Origin: Halomonas sp. M20
GTDB lineage: Bacteria > Pseudomonadota > Gammaproteobacteria > Pseudomonadales > Halomonadaceae
DNA: 64,000 bases
Direction of reading: 5' to 3'
Assembly: GCF_020622265.1 (NCBI RefSeq)
Contig: NZ_JACNMQ010000004.1
Location: 248,001 to 312,000 of the forward strand
In this document: positions 41,701 through 49,289 of the stretch, in pieces
Layout of the letters: each line of letters opens with the position of its first letter
Numbering within the stretch: the first letter of the stretch is position 1
Program-made: the position numbers and the translations under genes
The notes under the pieces: generated by a model
Seen by the model: only the letters and a program-made list of their open reading frames with translations
What the model was told of the DNA's origin: nothing
Database searches by the model: none

Positions 41701-42067
41701 CCTGACCCGCGGCGGCAGCGAACTCGGCATTCTGGTGATCGACGGCGACATGGGCGACGAACGCCGCTCCGTGCATTCGCTCTCCGGGGGCGAGACCTTT
41801 TTAGTGTCACTGGCACTGGCCTTGGGCCTTGCCTCGATGGCCTCGGGACAGCTACGCATCGAATCGCTATTCATCGACGAAGGCTTCGGCAGCCTCGACC
41901 CGCAATCCCTGGCCCTGGCCATGGACGCTCTCGACGGCCTGCAGGCCCAAGGGCGGCGCGTCGGCGTGATCTCCCACGTGCAGGAAATGCACGAACGGAT
42001 TCCGGTGCAGGTGCGTATCGAACCGCTAGGTAATGGCGCCAGCCGGGCGAGGTTGGTGAGTAATTGA
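38777..42067 (+). CDS. sbcC: SbcC ATPase subunit
   Basis: A 1096-residue SMC-like protein. Walker A is GPTGAGKSTLLDALCLALYG (about residue 36), long coiled coils occupy about 200-500 and 580-900, the zinc hook is PCPVCGSQAHP (about 545), and signature, Walker B and D-loop (HSLSGGETFLVSLALALGLA, then LFIDEGFGSLDPQSL) are near 1000-1045. With SbcD it forms the complex processing hairpin and blocked ends. A short piece of a related gene occurs again at 48528-48582. Confidence 0.96.
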   Translation: MKILAIRLENLASLAGKHELDFTCAPLAEQGLFAIIGPTGAGKSTLLDALCLALYGSTPRLRGARQDQARIPDPGATDVTSFDPRTLLRRGCASGFAEVDFLGRDQRRYRARWAVRRARERQDGRLQAVEQSLFDIDDNRLLTAQKREFDALLPERLGLSFEQFTRAVLLAQSEFSAFLKADDNARSELLEKLTDTGEYSRISIAAYRRARQAQQVVGELEQRLAGEPPAEAEARVRLESEAAESERVLNATQLQATHLQGERRWLQQDRHLVQGMQDARQHMELARRDDEALSEQREQERKLERLAPQRHRFQRRETLTRQSREQEQQCASTRQALSEAEQHHSHAAGDKRQADSALAEATQARQATLPLIEAARELAAERDRFEHQRRDKQASRQRIADALTGDRQRHDTLQRGYREQHQEFDDLQATQRLQLGEHADALTARRALLTDQEQANQRRQTLQTLERHWRQWHDSQQRLDALRRQQDSDTQGQAQVLEQGQAAKTQLEGAENQQRQLQASIDGLRAARSESVVLLRQQLSDDQPCPVCGSQAHPYRDAPPREPGQAQLEATEREERRQLDEAAKAVEAARERHHGLQGQYRALQAQLTQSATHIAKLAEETAAHRTTLLDQPDSQALLEQTDAASWLGNNQEHAERHWRDSRQALEALDTTQQRLTPLRDALQRQEIELGKLASRCEQQEQSLATLDNELAPLAEQCQRLARELREALGDHAAPNEWQTSVDSALEDARKHAEQAREREQHAASEVQRQRQALEHQQQRLDALKEEHTQLDQELNVWREQHPQFDDATLATLLAIDDADRQALRERLQKAEREHHAAEISLTERRQMLANHRCERFADVSPESLLGEDTEGRIAAMGERLAAEEASLAERQTATQQRRDAAQHALRDDDRRRERQREVLDELEHARREQHRWGSISELIGSADGKAFRRIAQAYNLEQLLDHANAHLASLSRRYRLTRGGSELGILVIDGDMGDERRSVHSLSGGETFLVSLALALGLASMASGQLRIESLFIDEGFGSLDPQSLALAMDALDGLQAQGRRVGVISHVQEMHERIPVQVRIEPLGNGASRARLVSN

Positions 42068-42085
42068 TGGCCTGAATAGATAAAT

Positions 42086-42129
42086 CTCCACGTTGGAATT
42101 GACCAAGTTGGCTGGTTTCAACGTGGGGA
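42086..42129. repeat. Long inverted repeat after sbcC
   Basis: TCTCCACGTTG / CAACGTGGGGA (10 of 11 pairs plus one G-T) separated by 23 bases, just after the sbcC stop. No T tract follows, so it is either a weak terminator or a boundary element of the accessory island. The rest of 42068-42266 holds no gene I can support. Confidence 0.45.
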
Positions 42130-42266
42130 TAAACTCAGTAATAGCTTGAGAGTGCCGCTTTCGGCCAAAAGCGGACAGTTAGCAGGTGCCGACCTAACAC
42201 GCTGCTTTGTAGCGCAGGCGAAGCCTATATCCGGAAGGAAAGTCCAGGCCGAACTGCTTTGCATTG

Positions 42267-42839
42267 TTAGCGTGGTATCGGCCAACCAGCGTCGTTATCG
42301 TAACCAGCATAAGATTGTAGGTCCGTGATAAGAGCTTCGACAAGTTCAATGTCCGTCGGTGGGCGCAGGTACAAGTTGCCCGAAGCCTTTTCCTGTTCAG
42401 ATTTTCGAAGCGGAGCTTGATATTTAGAAGCCCACTGAACAAATATAGTTAAACGCTCGAGGAGCGGCCTATACTCGTCAGAAATCGGGAACTTCATCCT
42501 CTGTGCAATTGCTACTAGGTCATGCTGGCGGCCGTTATCCTGAAAGTGTGAACTTTTCAAGCGCCCTCCTGAGGTATCAGGAGGAAATTTATAAACCAGC
42601 GCCCCTTTAAGAGCATTCTCGATCGCAAGGCCCAATAGCAACATAATTCCCTTCATCGAGCCTACTTCCCTGTATGTCTCTGTTTCAGTCTTTGGCAAGC
42701 GCATACCATCCATGCTCTGATAGAGAGCTTTGGCTGCCTCGAGCAGCTGCCAAGCTTGCCGGAGCCAATTCTCGGGTGTTGAGACTGCTTCTTCGAACTC
42801 AATCAATAGTCGCCTCCAGAGCGCTAACGCCTCAAACAC
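42267..42839 (-). CDS. Unknown protein with HEPN-like features
   Basis: A 190-residue, mostly helical protein. The middle (GIMLLLGLAIENALKGALVY, then NGRQHDLVAIAQRM and FVQWASKYQAPLRKS) resembles a HEPN-type helical group in which an AENxLK-like helix, an HDL element and a WxxRYPxP-like end occur. The classic catalytic R-x4-H is not clear. The frame starts with GTG at 42839 without a good ribosome-binding site, so an internal Met (residues 43, 46 or 62) may be the real start. It lies beside the large nuclease-like gene in the island. Confidence 0.5.
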   Translation of the reverse strand: MFEALALWRRLLIEFEEAVSTPENWLRQAWQLLEAAKALYQSMDGMRLPKTETETYREVGSMKGIMLLLGLAIENALKGALVYKFPPDTSGGRLKSSHFQDNGRQHDLVAIAQRMKFPISDEYRPLLERLTIFVQWASKYQAPLRKSEQEKASGNLYLRPPTDIELVEALITDLQSYAGYDNDAGWPIPR

Positions 42840-42923
42840 CGGCTTGGTGGAGATGGCGGCTTTTTTGGAACAAAAAAGGTAACAACTTTGCCAAGTCCGT
42901 GTGCTTTGACTTGTTATAGGGCT

Positions 42924-45900
42924 TCACTGATTAAACTTCCTTTTTAGAGACTCAATTATGGGGGCATTACTTACCCCTTCTGGAATTAGAGGGTCATCGT
43001 CTGAATGAATGGCCATCACTTCTATATCATTTGGCCCTATCTTCCATGCTTCTAAAACATTAATGTCAAATTTTCGGATTGATTTTTTCTTCGCTAATGA
43101 GCTCTCAATAATCCGTTCATTCCTAACTACTGCATAGCTCAAAATATAGCTTTTTCGCTCATCAAATGCGGATAGAAATCCATTAAGGTTTTCGGATGTC
43201 GAAGGGGTCATTGTGTTTTTTCTGGCAATCATCTGAACAGTTTTATTCGAGTCAAAAGTGAAGTTTTCACTAATACAAACTCTGTAATGTGCAGGATTTT
43301 TTCGGTCAATATTTCTAATAATTGATATTTTTAACCGATCTTCTCTGTCTTCACTACCTATTTCATTTTCTAAATCTGCAAAAATAACTTCTGCTGCTTG
43401 TTCATCTTCAAAAAGTAAAGTTAATTCAATATCTCCATTGGGATAAATTGCATATCCAGTCCCACACCATACAGTTCTATCCCACAACCTTATTTTGATA
43501 AGATCCTGTACCTTCATATCTTTATGGGACAAGCTTTCACCATCAATCAACCCTTTGGGTGGCTTTCCCTTGCCAGGCTTCAAATTGCTCAATGGTTTGC
43601 TCGCCGGTTTAGACTTTGGAAAGCTAGAATCCCATGGCAACGAACGGAGCATGTCGTATTGTTTGTGTTCAGAATCACGCAGAAGCGACTTAATACGACT
43701 AACGGCATCATTACCCATTATGTTTTGTAAACCAACAAAGCATGACCCAAATGATACAGAACGCTCTAGAGCCCTGTCTTCGCCAAGCATAGATTCCAGA
43801 GTCCTCTCTGGATTTTTGGGCCTAACCATGCGTGAGAATACGTCAATTACAAAATCATGAAGCCATTCTTGAATAATTCTTTGCCCAGAAACATTCAACA
43901 TATCAGAGGTGAATGATGAACACAGAATATTCATTTTCAGAGCTCCACTTGCATCATCTACTTCATGTGATATCTCAATTTCGTCATCGTCATCGGCTGT
44001 AATTTCAATTTCAAGGCGAGACTCATATACAAATACTTGATCAACCATTCCTGTTGATAAAAAACCTTCTATGACAGAAAGTAGTGTTTCCGCTAGTTCC
44101 ACCAAAGGACTTCTAAACGGAAAAGAAACTCCAATTTCACAACCCATAACATAACTTTTCAAGTGACCATATCTTTCTTCACAATCAATTATTTCTGGAA
44201 CAGGCGCACCTAAATCTGTATCTCTAACCATTTTTAGATAATCTATATACTCGTTGTCTATATTCAATTCATACTCTTTTTTTACAAGATCTTCATGACC
44301 CAGTGAATATAACAACATAGATCTACTAGTGAATAGTTGCGCCTTATCCAAAAGATCGGGTAATCGTTGAATAGAACTTAGCCCATCGATAGGGGTATTG
44401 AGTATGCATTGAGACAAATATGCATCGAAAGAAAGGTATTCCGTTTCTGATATGGTTTCTTCTTCAACTTGAGACGAGACAACAGATGCCAGCTCCCACC
44501 ATGCGAGAGCGTAATTTACGCGGCCTAACTGAAGTTCAACTTTAGCAAGCCGTATATATGCATATACTTGGGCAGATAGAATGTCACCGCTACGCCAAAA
44601 TTCATCTGTAACTATTGATGCAGCGAGCAATAAATTCGCACGCGATGCCCAAAGCAAACCAACTTTCCTGTAAGCCGCTGAAAGAATATTTAATGCAGCA
44701 TAAAGGTCTTTCTTGGACTCCTTTTTGTATAGCGCCGCAAGAGATTTACCAATTAACTTTATTGATTGATATGGTTCGTTAGATTCTAGGCGCCTTGCGC
44801 CCCTTTTTAGCCAGAGAACAGCTCCCCTAACCTCGCCCTCACGACGTGAAGTGTACTCTGTGATATAGTCAAGTAAATTTTCATAACTTTCTAATTCACC
44901 AAAAAAACTATCCAACTCGGTAACCAAATCGGATACTTCATTAAATGAGAAACCTACTAACTTCTCACCTTCTTTCATAATTTCGTGCATTGATGAAAAT
45001 ATGGCTGAAGCTTGGTCTATATTCTTGATGGAATGCAAATTTAGCAATTCAATATAGATCCGAGACATCAGAGAATTACTGGGTCGTTCATCCTTTTTTG
45101 CAAGCTTATTCAGTTCGCCTTTTGCCTCTAACAGAAGCGATTCGATATCCAAATCACTTTCACCTTCACTACCTCGATAGTAGCTCGAATAGAGACCAAG
45201 AAGCGATACTGTATCTCCCCATTGACCCGATTGCTCAATTCCTTTCGCTATCTGCAAACATAACAATAGCTGCTCGCCAAATATAGCAATGTCTTCAAAC
45301 CACCAATAGGCAGCCCAAGCATACTGATAATGAGCATTAAATCGATGGAAATTAGTGCCAAATTTTTCAGCCGCTTTAATAGCTCTTAGAAAAAGCCCCT
45401 GTGTTTCAATTGAGGGCTTTTCGAGCTCCTTTGACAATACCGCGACCTCTAATAACCAATCCAATTGGTGAGGGAGTACTTTACTAGTGTCTATTTCATT
45501 TTTTATTAATTTTTCGAGCTCATTTAGCCTTACATTTCTAGCGTAGTCATTAACTCCGATTTCTATTTCTCGGCGCCAGTCTATATCAATCGACAAGCAA
45601 TCAATCGCTAATTGTTCGTAGCCATTGGAAAATATTTGATCTAGTATCCAAGAGATATCTAAAATTCTTACATCAATTCCAGTTTCTTTCCTTAACGAGT
45701 CTTCCAACTCACTTCGCTGATTAGCTTTTGCATACATATTTGTTACACAAAATGCTTTTTTGTAATCTCGGTCAGTGGCCTTTATTTTTCGAACATCTTT
45801 CCTGCACTTAGCTTTCCAATCCTCTTGTGTGCTTACTGCAAAAGCCCATCGTTCGTTGTTGGAATTTTCATCAACTCCAATATACCAAAGAACTTTAGAC

Positions 45901-46190
45901 TGCTCTGATACGGGAAAGGTTTGTGTATCTACCTTTCCATCACCACCAGCTACCGGACCTGTTTGCTCTAGCAGATTTGGGCAAATGACTTTTTCACAGA
46001 GTTTTTTAGCGAAATCTTCGAATGCCAACTCCATATTTCTTCTATTAAGCGTAGACAACTGAAATTCCAAAACAGAACGATCTAGTTTACCTACATCCTT
46101 TGTTATTGAATCAGAAAAACGCTCTGGTCTTCTAGCTTTTAGAAATGATTTTGGTGAAATACTTGAGGTACTTGCTATCTCTGCTTCCAT
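42924..46190 (-). CDS. Large protein with nuclease-like N-terminus and helical repeats (candidate defence gene)
   Basis: The 1088-residue protein is clearly more AT-rich than its surroundings. Residues about 50-175 look like a PD-(D/E)xK endonuclease of the Mrr/REase kind: an ELAFEDFAKKLCEKVICPNL helix, GGDGKVDTQTFPV (possible active-site Asp) and WAFAVSTQEDWKAKCRKDV (hydrophobic strand with Q/E and K). Residues about 220-640 are helical TPR-like repeats (RLAKVELQLGRVNYALAWWE and similar). About 740-760 is very acidic, and the C-terminal 330 residues match nothing I know. No Walker A motif is present, so it is not a STAND/Avs ATPase, although the nuclease plus repeats layout is similar. It is a single gene, with its promoter in the 750-base gap upstream. 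Confidence 0.62.
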   Translation of the reverse strand: MEAEIASTSSISPKSFLKARRPERFSDSITKDVGKLDRSVLEFQLSTLNRRNMELAFEDFAKKLCEKVICPNLLEQTGPVAGGDGKVDTQTFPVSEQSKVLWYIGVDENSNNERWAFAVSTQEDWKAKCRKDVRKIKATDRDYKKAFCVTNMYAKANQRSELEDSLRKETGIDVRILDISWILDQIFSNGYEQLAIDCLSIDIDWRREIEIGVNDYARNVRLNELEKLIKNEIDTSKVLPHQLDWLLEVAVLSKELEKPSIETQGLFLRAIKAAEKFGTNFHRFNAHYQYAWAAYWWFEDIAIFGEQLLLCLQIAKGIEQSGQWGDTVSLLGLYSSYYRGSEGESDLDIESLLLEAKGELNKLAKKDERPSNSLMSRIYIELLNLHSIKNIDQASAIFSSMHEIMKEGEKLVGFSFNEVSDLVTELDSFFGELESYENLLDYITEYTSRREGEVRGAVLWLKRGARRLESNEPYQSIKLIGKSLAALYKKESKKDLYAALNILSAAYRKVGLLWASRANLLLAASIVTDEFWRSGDILSAQVYAYIRLAKVELQLGRVNYALAWWELASVVSSQVEEETISETEYLSFDAYLSQCILNTPIDGLSSIQRLPDLLDKAQLFTSRSMLLYSLGHEDLVKKEYELNIDNEYIDYLKMVRDTDLGAPVPEIIDCEERYGHLKSYVMGCEIGVSFPFRSPLVELAETLLSVIEGFLSTGMVDQVFVYESRLEIEITADDDDEIEISHEVDDASGALKMNILCSSFTSDMLNVSGQRIIQEWLHDFVIDVFSRMVRPKNPERTLESMLGEDRALERSVSFGSCFVGLQNIMGNDAVSRIKSLLRDSEHKQYDMLRSLPWDSSFPKSKPASKPLSNLKPGKGKPPKGLIDGESLSHKDMKVQDLIKIRLWDRTVWCGTGYAIYPNGDIELTLLFEDEQAAEVIFADLENEIGSEDREDRLKISIIRNIDRKNPAHYRVCISENFTFDSNKTVQMIARKNTMTPSTSENLNGFLSAFDERKSYILSYAVVRNERIIESSLAKKKSIRKFDINVLEAWKIGPNDIEVMAIHSDDDPLIPEGVSNAPIIESLKRKFNQ

Positions 46191-46941
46191 TTTTCACCCT
46201 TTTTACTGTGAATATTTAAAGCCATTCTTTTAAAGGTTTAACGTTTAGTAGGCCTTTAAACCATCAAAAAGCCCTATAACAGCAATTAGACAGACCGCTT
46301 CGATATTGCGGAAATCTGACCGCTTCATAATTACGGTTTCCAATTTCCAAAAGCGCTTACTTAAAGATTTATAAACAACAGCTTAGCTGGTCACTTACTG
46401 ACTGCCATGTAATCATTTGACTTCTGTGATCTGTGCAAAAAATAATACTGTACAAAAATATAGATTCATAGAAGCCTGGCTCATGCCCGGGAGCCGTTTC
46501 GGTTACGCGCATCAGATTCCGCGCGGTCTCGAACCTCATTTTCTACGGGGTTCTCTATCCCAGCTCTTCAGCCCTGCTACTGCAGTGGTCACTTCAGCAG
46601 CCCCGAGCAAAACATCCCTTTTTGCGATGATCATTCATCATCTATTCCATGTCCAAGGACATCAGTCAGCCCGCTAGTGAGTAGTCTCATAGCCGCCCTC
46701 GGTCATCAGTTTGTCCAGCTAGGGATGCATGAAATGCTTTTAACGACGCATGCCTTTATGATCGAGAAAGTGACGCCATCGGCATATCACGAAAACGGGT
46801 CGAAAAAGCCCTCTTTTTAGATATGCCTGACTGAATGTCGAAAAACAGGTATTTCATAAATTCCTGAAGGGCTTCAAACGTCTGCGCCCTCATCCGAGCG
46901 GTGCCTACTACCTTCATCACGCCTGAGGACTACAGGAAAAC
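46191..46941. other. Gene-free stretch of the accessory island
   Basis: No supported gene in 751 bases. It holds the upstream region of the large leftward gene (AT-rich, 46191-46480) and then a GC-richer stretch with only short, unrelated open frames. GACCGCTTC occurs twice at about 46289 and 46319. It looks like a junction of sequences of different origin, possibly remains of decayed genes. Confidence 0.5.
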
Positions 46942-47952
46942 TCAGGAATCCTCCTCCGGGCTGGCCAGCATGTTCATGATCAGCCGGATCATGATGTCCT
47001 TGTTGGCCGGGTCGGACTCGGCGACCAGCAGCGTCAGAGCCGCCAGCCCTACGTCGTTCACCACCGCTTCGCCGTCAGCGTTAAGCAGGCGATCGTTGCG
47101 ATAGAGAAAGTCGACGAAGAGGTAGGCCGCGCTGCGCTTGTTGCCGTCGGCGAAGGGATGGTTCTTGATCACGAAGTAGAGCAAATGCGCCGCCTTGGCT
47201 TCCACCGAGGGGTAGGCGGGCTCGCCGAAGATTGTCTGGTCCAGGTTGCCCAGTAGCGCTTCCAAGCCCTCGCCGCGTTCCCGGGCGAATAACTCGGAGG
47301 CCTCTCCTCGTGTGATCAACTCGGCCTTGAGCGTGGCAAGGGCCACACGGGCCTCATCCAGGCTGGGTAGCCGACCGCCCGGCCGGGCATTGGGCTCGGC
47401 CAGCAGTCCCTCGTCATAACGCTGCAGCAGCAAAAAGGTTTGGGCGTAGCGGGTAACGATATCGATGAGGCCACGGCCGCTGGTGGCATCCAGTGCCGGG
47501 CTCTGGGCCGTCTGACGTATCAGGGCCATGGCCGCTTCGAGCTCCCGGGCATTGTCCTCGAAGCGCTGGCGATTCAGTGTCCAGCCCTGCGTGAGATGCT
47601 CGCGCAGCACTCGGGTGGCCCACTGGCGGAACTGCACCGCACGTCGTGAGTTGACGCGATAACCCACCGAGATGATGGCATCGAGGTTGTAGAGCTCGAT
47701 TTGTCGGCGTACCTGCCGGGAACCCTCAGATTGAACTGTTGCATTTTTTGCAACCGTTGCCTCCCGCTCTAACTCTCCCTCCTTGTAGATGTTGCGCAAG
47801 TGGCGAGAGATCACGGACTTGTCGCGACCGAACACCTCCGATAGCTGCTGTAGGTTTAACCAGACCGTATCCCGCTCGGCGTCCAGCCACACTTCCACCG
47901 CTTGATCTGCATCCTGATAGATGACGATAGGCGCCTGGCCCTCGGTGCTCAT
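46942..47952 (-). CDS. RhuM-Fic fusion protein
   Basis: The 336-residue protein has an N-terminal RhuM-type region (residues 1-125: VWLNLQQLSEVFGRDKSVIS, then AIISVGYRVNSRRAVQFRQW) and a C-terminal Fic/Doc domain. The Fic motif is HPFADGNKRSAAYLF (265-279). It has HPF as in AMP-transferring Fic proteins but K in the position where Doc, a kinase, has K rather than G. No clear inhibitory helix motif is seen. RhuM proteins are found beside restriction and toxin genes. It may modify a host or phage protein. Confidence 0.85.
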   Translation of the reverse strand: MSTEGQAPIVIYQDADQAVEVWLDAERDTVWLNLQQLSEVFGRDKSVISRHLRNIYKEGELEREATVAKNATVQSEGSRQVRRQIELYNLDAIISVGYRVNSRRAVQFRQWATRVLREHLTQGWTLNRQRFEDNARELEAAMALIRQTAQSPALDATSGRGLIDIVTRYAQTFLLLQRYDEGLLAEPNARPGGRLPSLDEARVALATLKAELITRGEASELFARERGEGLEALLGNLDQTIFGEPAYPSVEAKAAHLLYFVIKNHPFADGNKRSAAYLFVDFLYRNDRLLNADGEAVVNDVGLAALTLLVAESDPANKDIMIRLIMNMLASPEEDS

Positions 47953-48169
47953 GCCATTATCTCCTCCACCGCCATCTCGGCGTATAAAATCATGGGCTTA
48001 ATCTACGCCAAGGCTCTCGAAGGCACCAAACGTTCAGCTAGGCTGCACTCTCCCCCATGGGTATCACGACACGGCCGCCAACATGTGGGATTGAGCAGTA
48101 TAGCTATCGCCTTGTTGGGGTTACCTGCACGGGATAATATATCCGGATAGCATAAGCCGCGGAGGCGGT

Positions 48170-48406
48170 ATGACCATAGAGGCCCTAGATCAGCTACGCT
48201 CCCAGATTCCGACGCTTTCCAAATCAGAGCGCGCCGCACTTGCCCAAGAACTGATCATGAGCCTCGATGGCTTACAAGATGATGCCATCGAACAAGCGTG
48301 GGATGACGAGATCATGCGTCGTATTGTCCAAGTTGAGGCCGGCCAAGCTAACTTCCTGACACGCGATGAATTTCGCCAGAAAATGCGGAGCAGGATTGGA
48401 ACCTAA
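48170..48406 (+). CDS. Addiction-module antitoxin (putative addiction module component family)
   Basis: A 78-residue protein (PTLSKSERAALAQELIMSLD, ending EAGQANFLTRDEFRQKMRSR) of the small antitoxin family that partners ParE/RelE toxins. GGAGGCGGT lies just before the ATG. The toxin gene starts 2 bases after its stop but is broken, so this antitoxin is now an orphan. Confidence 0.85.
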   Translation: MTIEALDQLRSQIPTLSKSERAALAQELIMSLDGLQDDAIEQAWDDEIMRRIVQVEAGQANFLTRDEFRQKMRSRIGT

Positions 48407-48408
48407 TA

Positions 48409-48591
48409 GTGCAATCGCTACGGATACTCGAAAGCGCTGCGGAAAAGGCAGCATGGTACGAGCAAGAACGCCCAGGACTCGGAGAGGACTTTTTCGAAGC
48501 GTTCGAGGCCGCGTTAAACCTTATTGTTGATCGGCGAAGGCTTTGGCAGCCTCGGCCCGCAATCCTTGGCGCTGGCTCTGGACGACCATGA
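48409..48591 (+). pseudogene. Truncated ParE-type toxin
   Basis: Starts GTG (MQSLRILESAAEKAAWYEQE, then RPGLGEDFFEAFEAALNLI), the N-terminal half of a RelE/ParE toxin of the plasmid stabilisation family. After about residue 40 the DNA changes to sequence resembling the 3' part of sbcC and the frame ends in 20 unrelated residues. The catalytic C-terminal strands are missing, so it is probably inactive. Confidence 0.75.
48528..48582 (+). pseudogene. sbcC Walker-B/D-loop fragment
   Basis: These 55 bases match about 85 percent of the sbcC segment at 41870-41924 (my base-by-base count: 47 of 55). In that frame they read IGEGFGSLGPQSLALALD, against IDEGFGSLDPQSLALAMD in SbcC. No further sbcC sequence is seen on either side. 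It joins the broken ParE gene. Confidence 0.72.
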
Positions 48592-48608
48592 ACCGACGCT
48601 CAACCCAC

Positions 48609-48902
48609 CTAAGCCACTTCGAAGTCCAATGGATGAATATCATCCAGGTTGACCGTTTTACGAGCCATCCAAAGATCGTACATGTCCTGCATCGTCAGCC
48701 AGCTTTCCGGAGAGCGCCCAAGAACCTTTGCCAGCCGCAAGGACATTTCAGGGCTCATGCCACTATCCCCTTTGAGCAATCGAGACAAGGTGGAGGGCGA
48801 AACCCCTAGACTTGAAGCAAGTTGACGAGAACTAATGCCGAAAGGCTCCAGATAAACGTCCCGAATGAACTCGCCAGGATGAGGTGGATTATGCATAGTC
48901 AT
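48609..48902 (-). CDS. higA: HigA antitoxin
   Basis: A 97-residue XRE-type antitoxin: PPHPGEFIRDVYLEPFGIS at the start, helix-turn-helix SRQLASSLGVSPSTLSRLLK (residues about 25-44) and the family's SPESWLTMQDMYDLWMA. It follows higB in the reversed order typical of this family, with a one-base overlap (ATGA). It should bind HigB and repress the operon. Confidence 0.93.
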   Translation of the reverse strand: MTMHNPPHPGEFIRDVYLEPFGISSRQLASSLGVSPSTLSRLLKGDSGMSPEMSLRLAKVLGRSPESWLTMQDMYDLWMARKTVNLDDIHPLDFEVA

Positions 48903-49180
48903 CAGTGGTAATCCTCGTAATCAAGCACATAGGCGTTTCCTTCCCGAAACTCGAACGTCATGCGCCAGTTGCCGTTAACCCAAATTGACCAACGTCCACT
49001 GTCTTTTCCTTTCAGGGAATGGAGGCGAAAACCCGGAATATCCATGTCATCTACTGACGTAGCAGTATCGAGAGCCGCGAGTTGCATGCGCAATTTCTTG
49101 GCATGGTCAGCCCGTATCCCTGCCGTACTGCCAGTCGAGTAGAACCGTTTCAATCCCTTGTGCCGGAATGATTTAATCAT
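48902..49180 (-). CDS. higB: HigB toxin (RelE-type mRNA nuclease)
   Basis: A 92-residue RelE-superfamily toxin: MIKSFRHKGLKRFYSTGS, RLHSLKGKDSGRWSIWVNGN and WRMTFEFREGNAYVLDYEDY. HigB enzymes cut mRNA on the ribosome. It is the first gene of the leftward operon; its promoter lies in 49181-49289, shared with argE in the other direction. Confidence 0.93.
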   Translation of the reverse strand: MIKSFRHKGLKRFYSTGSTAGIRADHAKKLRMQLAALDTATSVDDMDIPGFRLHSLKGKDSGRWSIWVNGNWRMTFEFREGNAYVLDYEDYH

Positions 49181-49289
49181 TGGGAGATTTTAGCGTGTTG
49201 CGCATCACGCATCAATAGCTACTTTGGCACGCCCACCGAACGCCAACATGTTAGGCTTGGGCAATACCGCATCTGGATAGGGAGCCTCC

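Noticed and set aside
42220-42270. AGGAAAGTCC-like stretch resembling a conserved block of RNase P RNA
   Set aside because: Only about ten bases agree; the other conserved elements and the expected folding partner are absent nearby.
42146-42328. 60-codon frame after sbcC
   Set aside because: No ribosome-binding site, no family features, and it overlaps the HEPN-like gene.
46417-46677. 86-codon frame in the island gap
   Set aside because: Composition is unlike protein coding, no start signal, no recognisable motif.
48061-49285. Similar words (CGCCAACATGT, then CGGATAG/TGGATAG) upstream of the antitoxin gene and of argE
   Set aside because: The distances between the words differ (about 65 and 30 bases) and the similarity is not continuous, so a duplication cannot be claimed.
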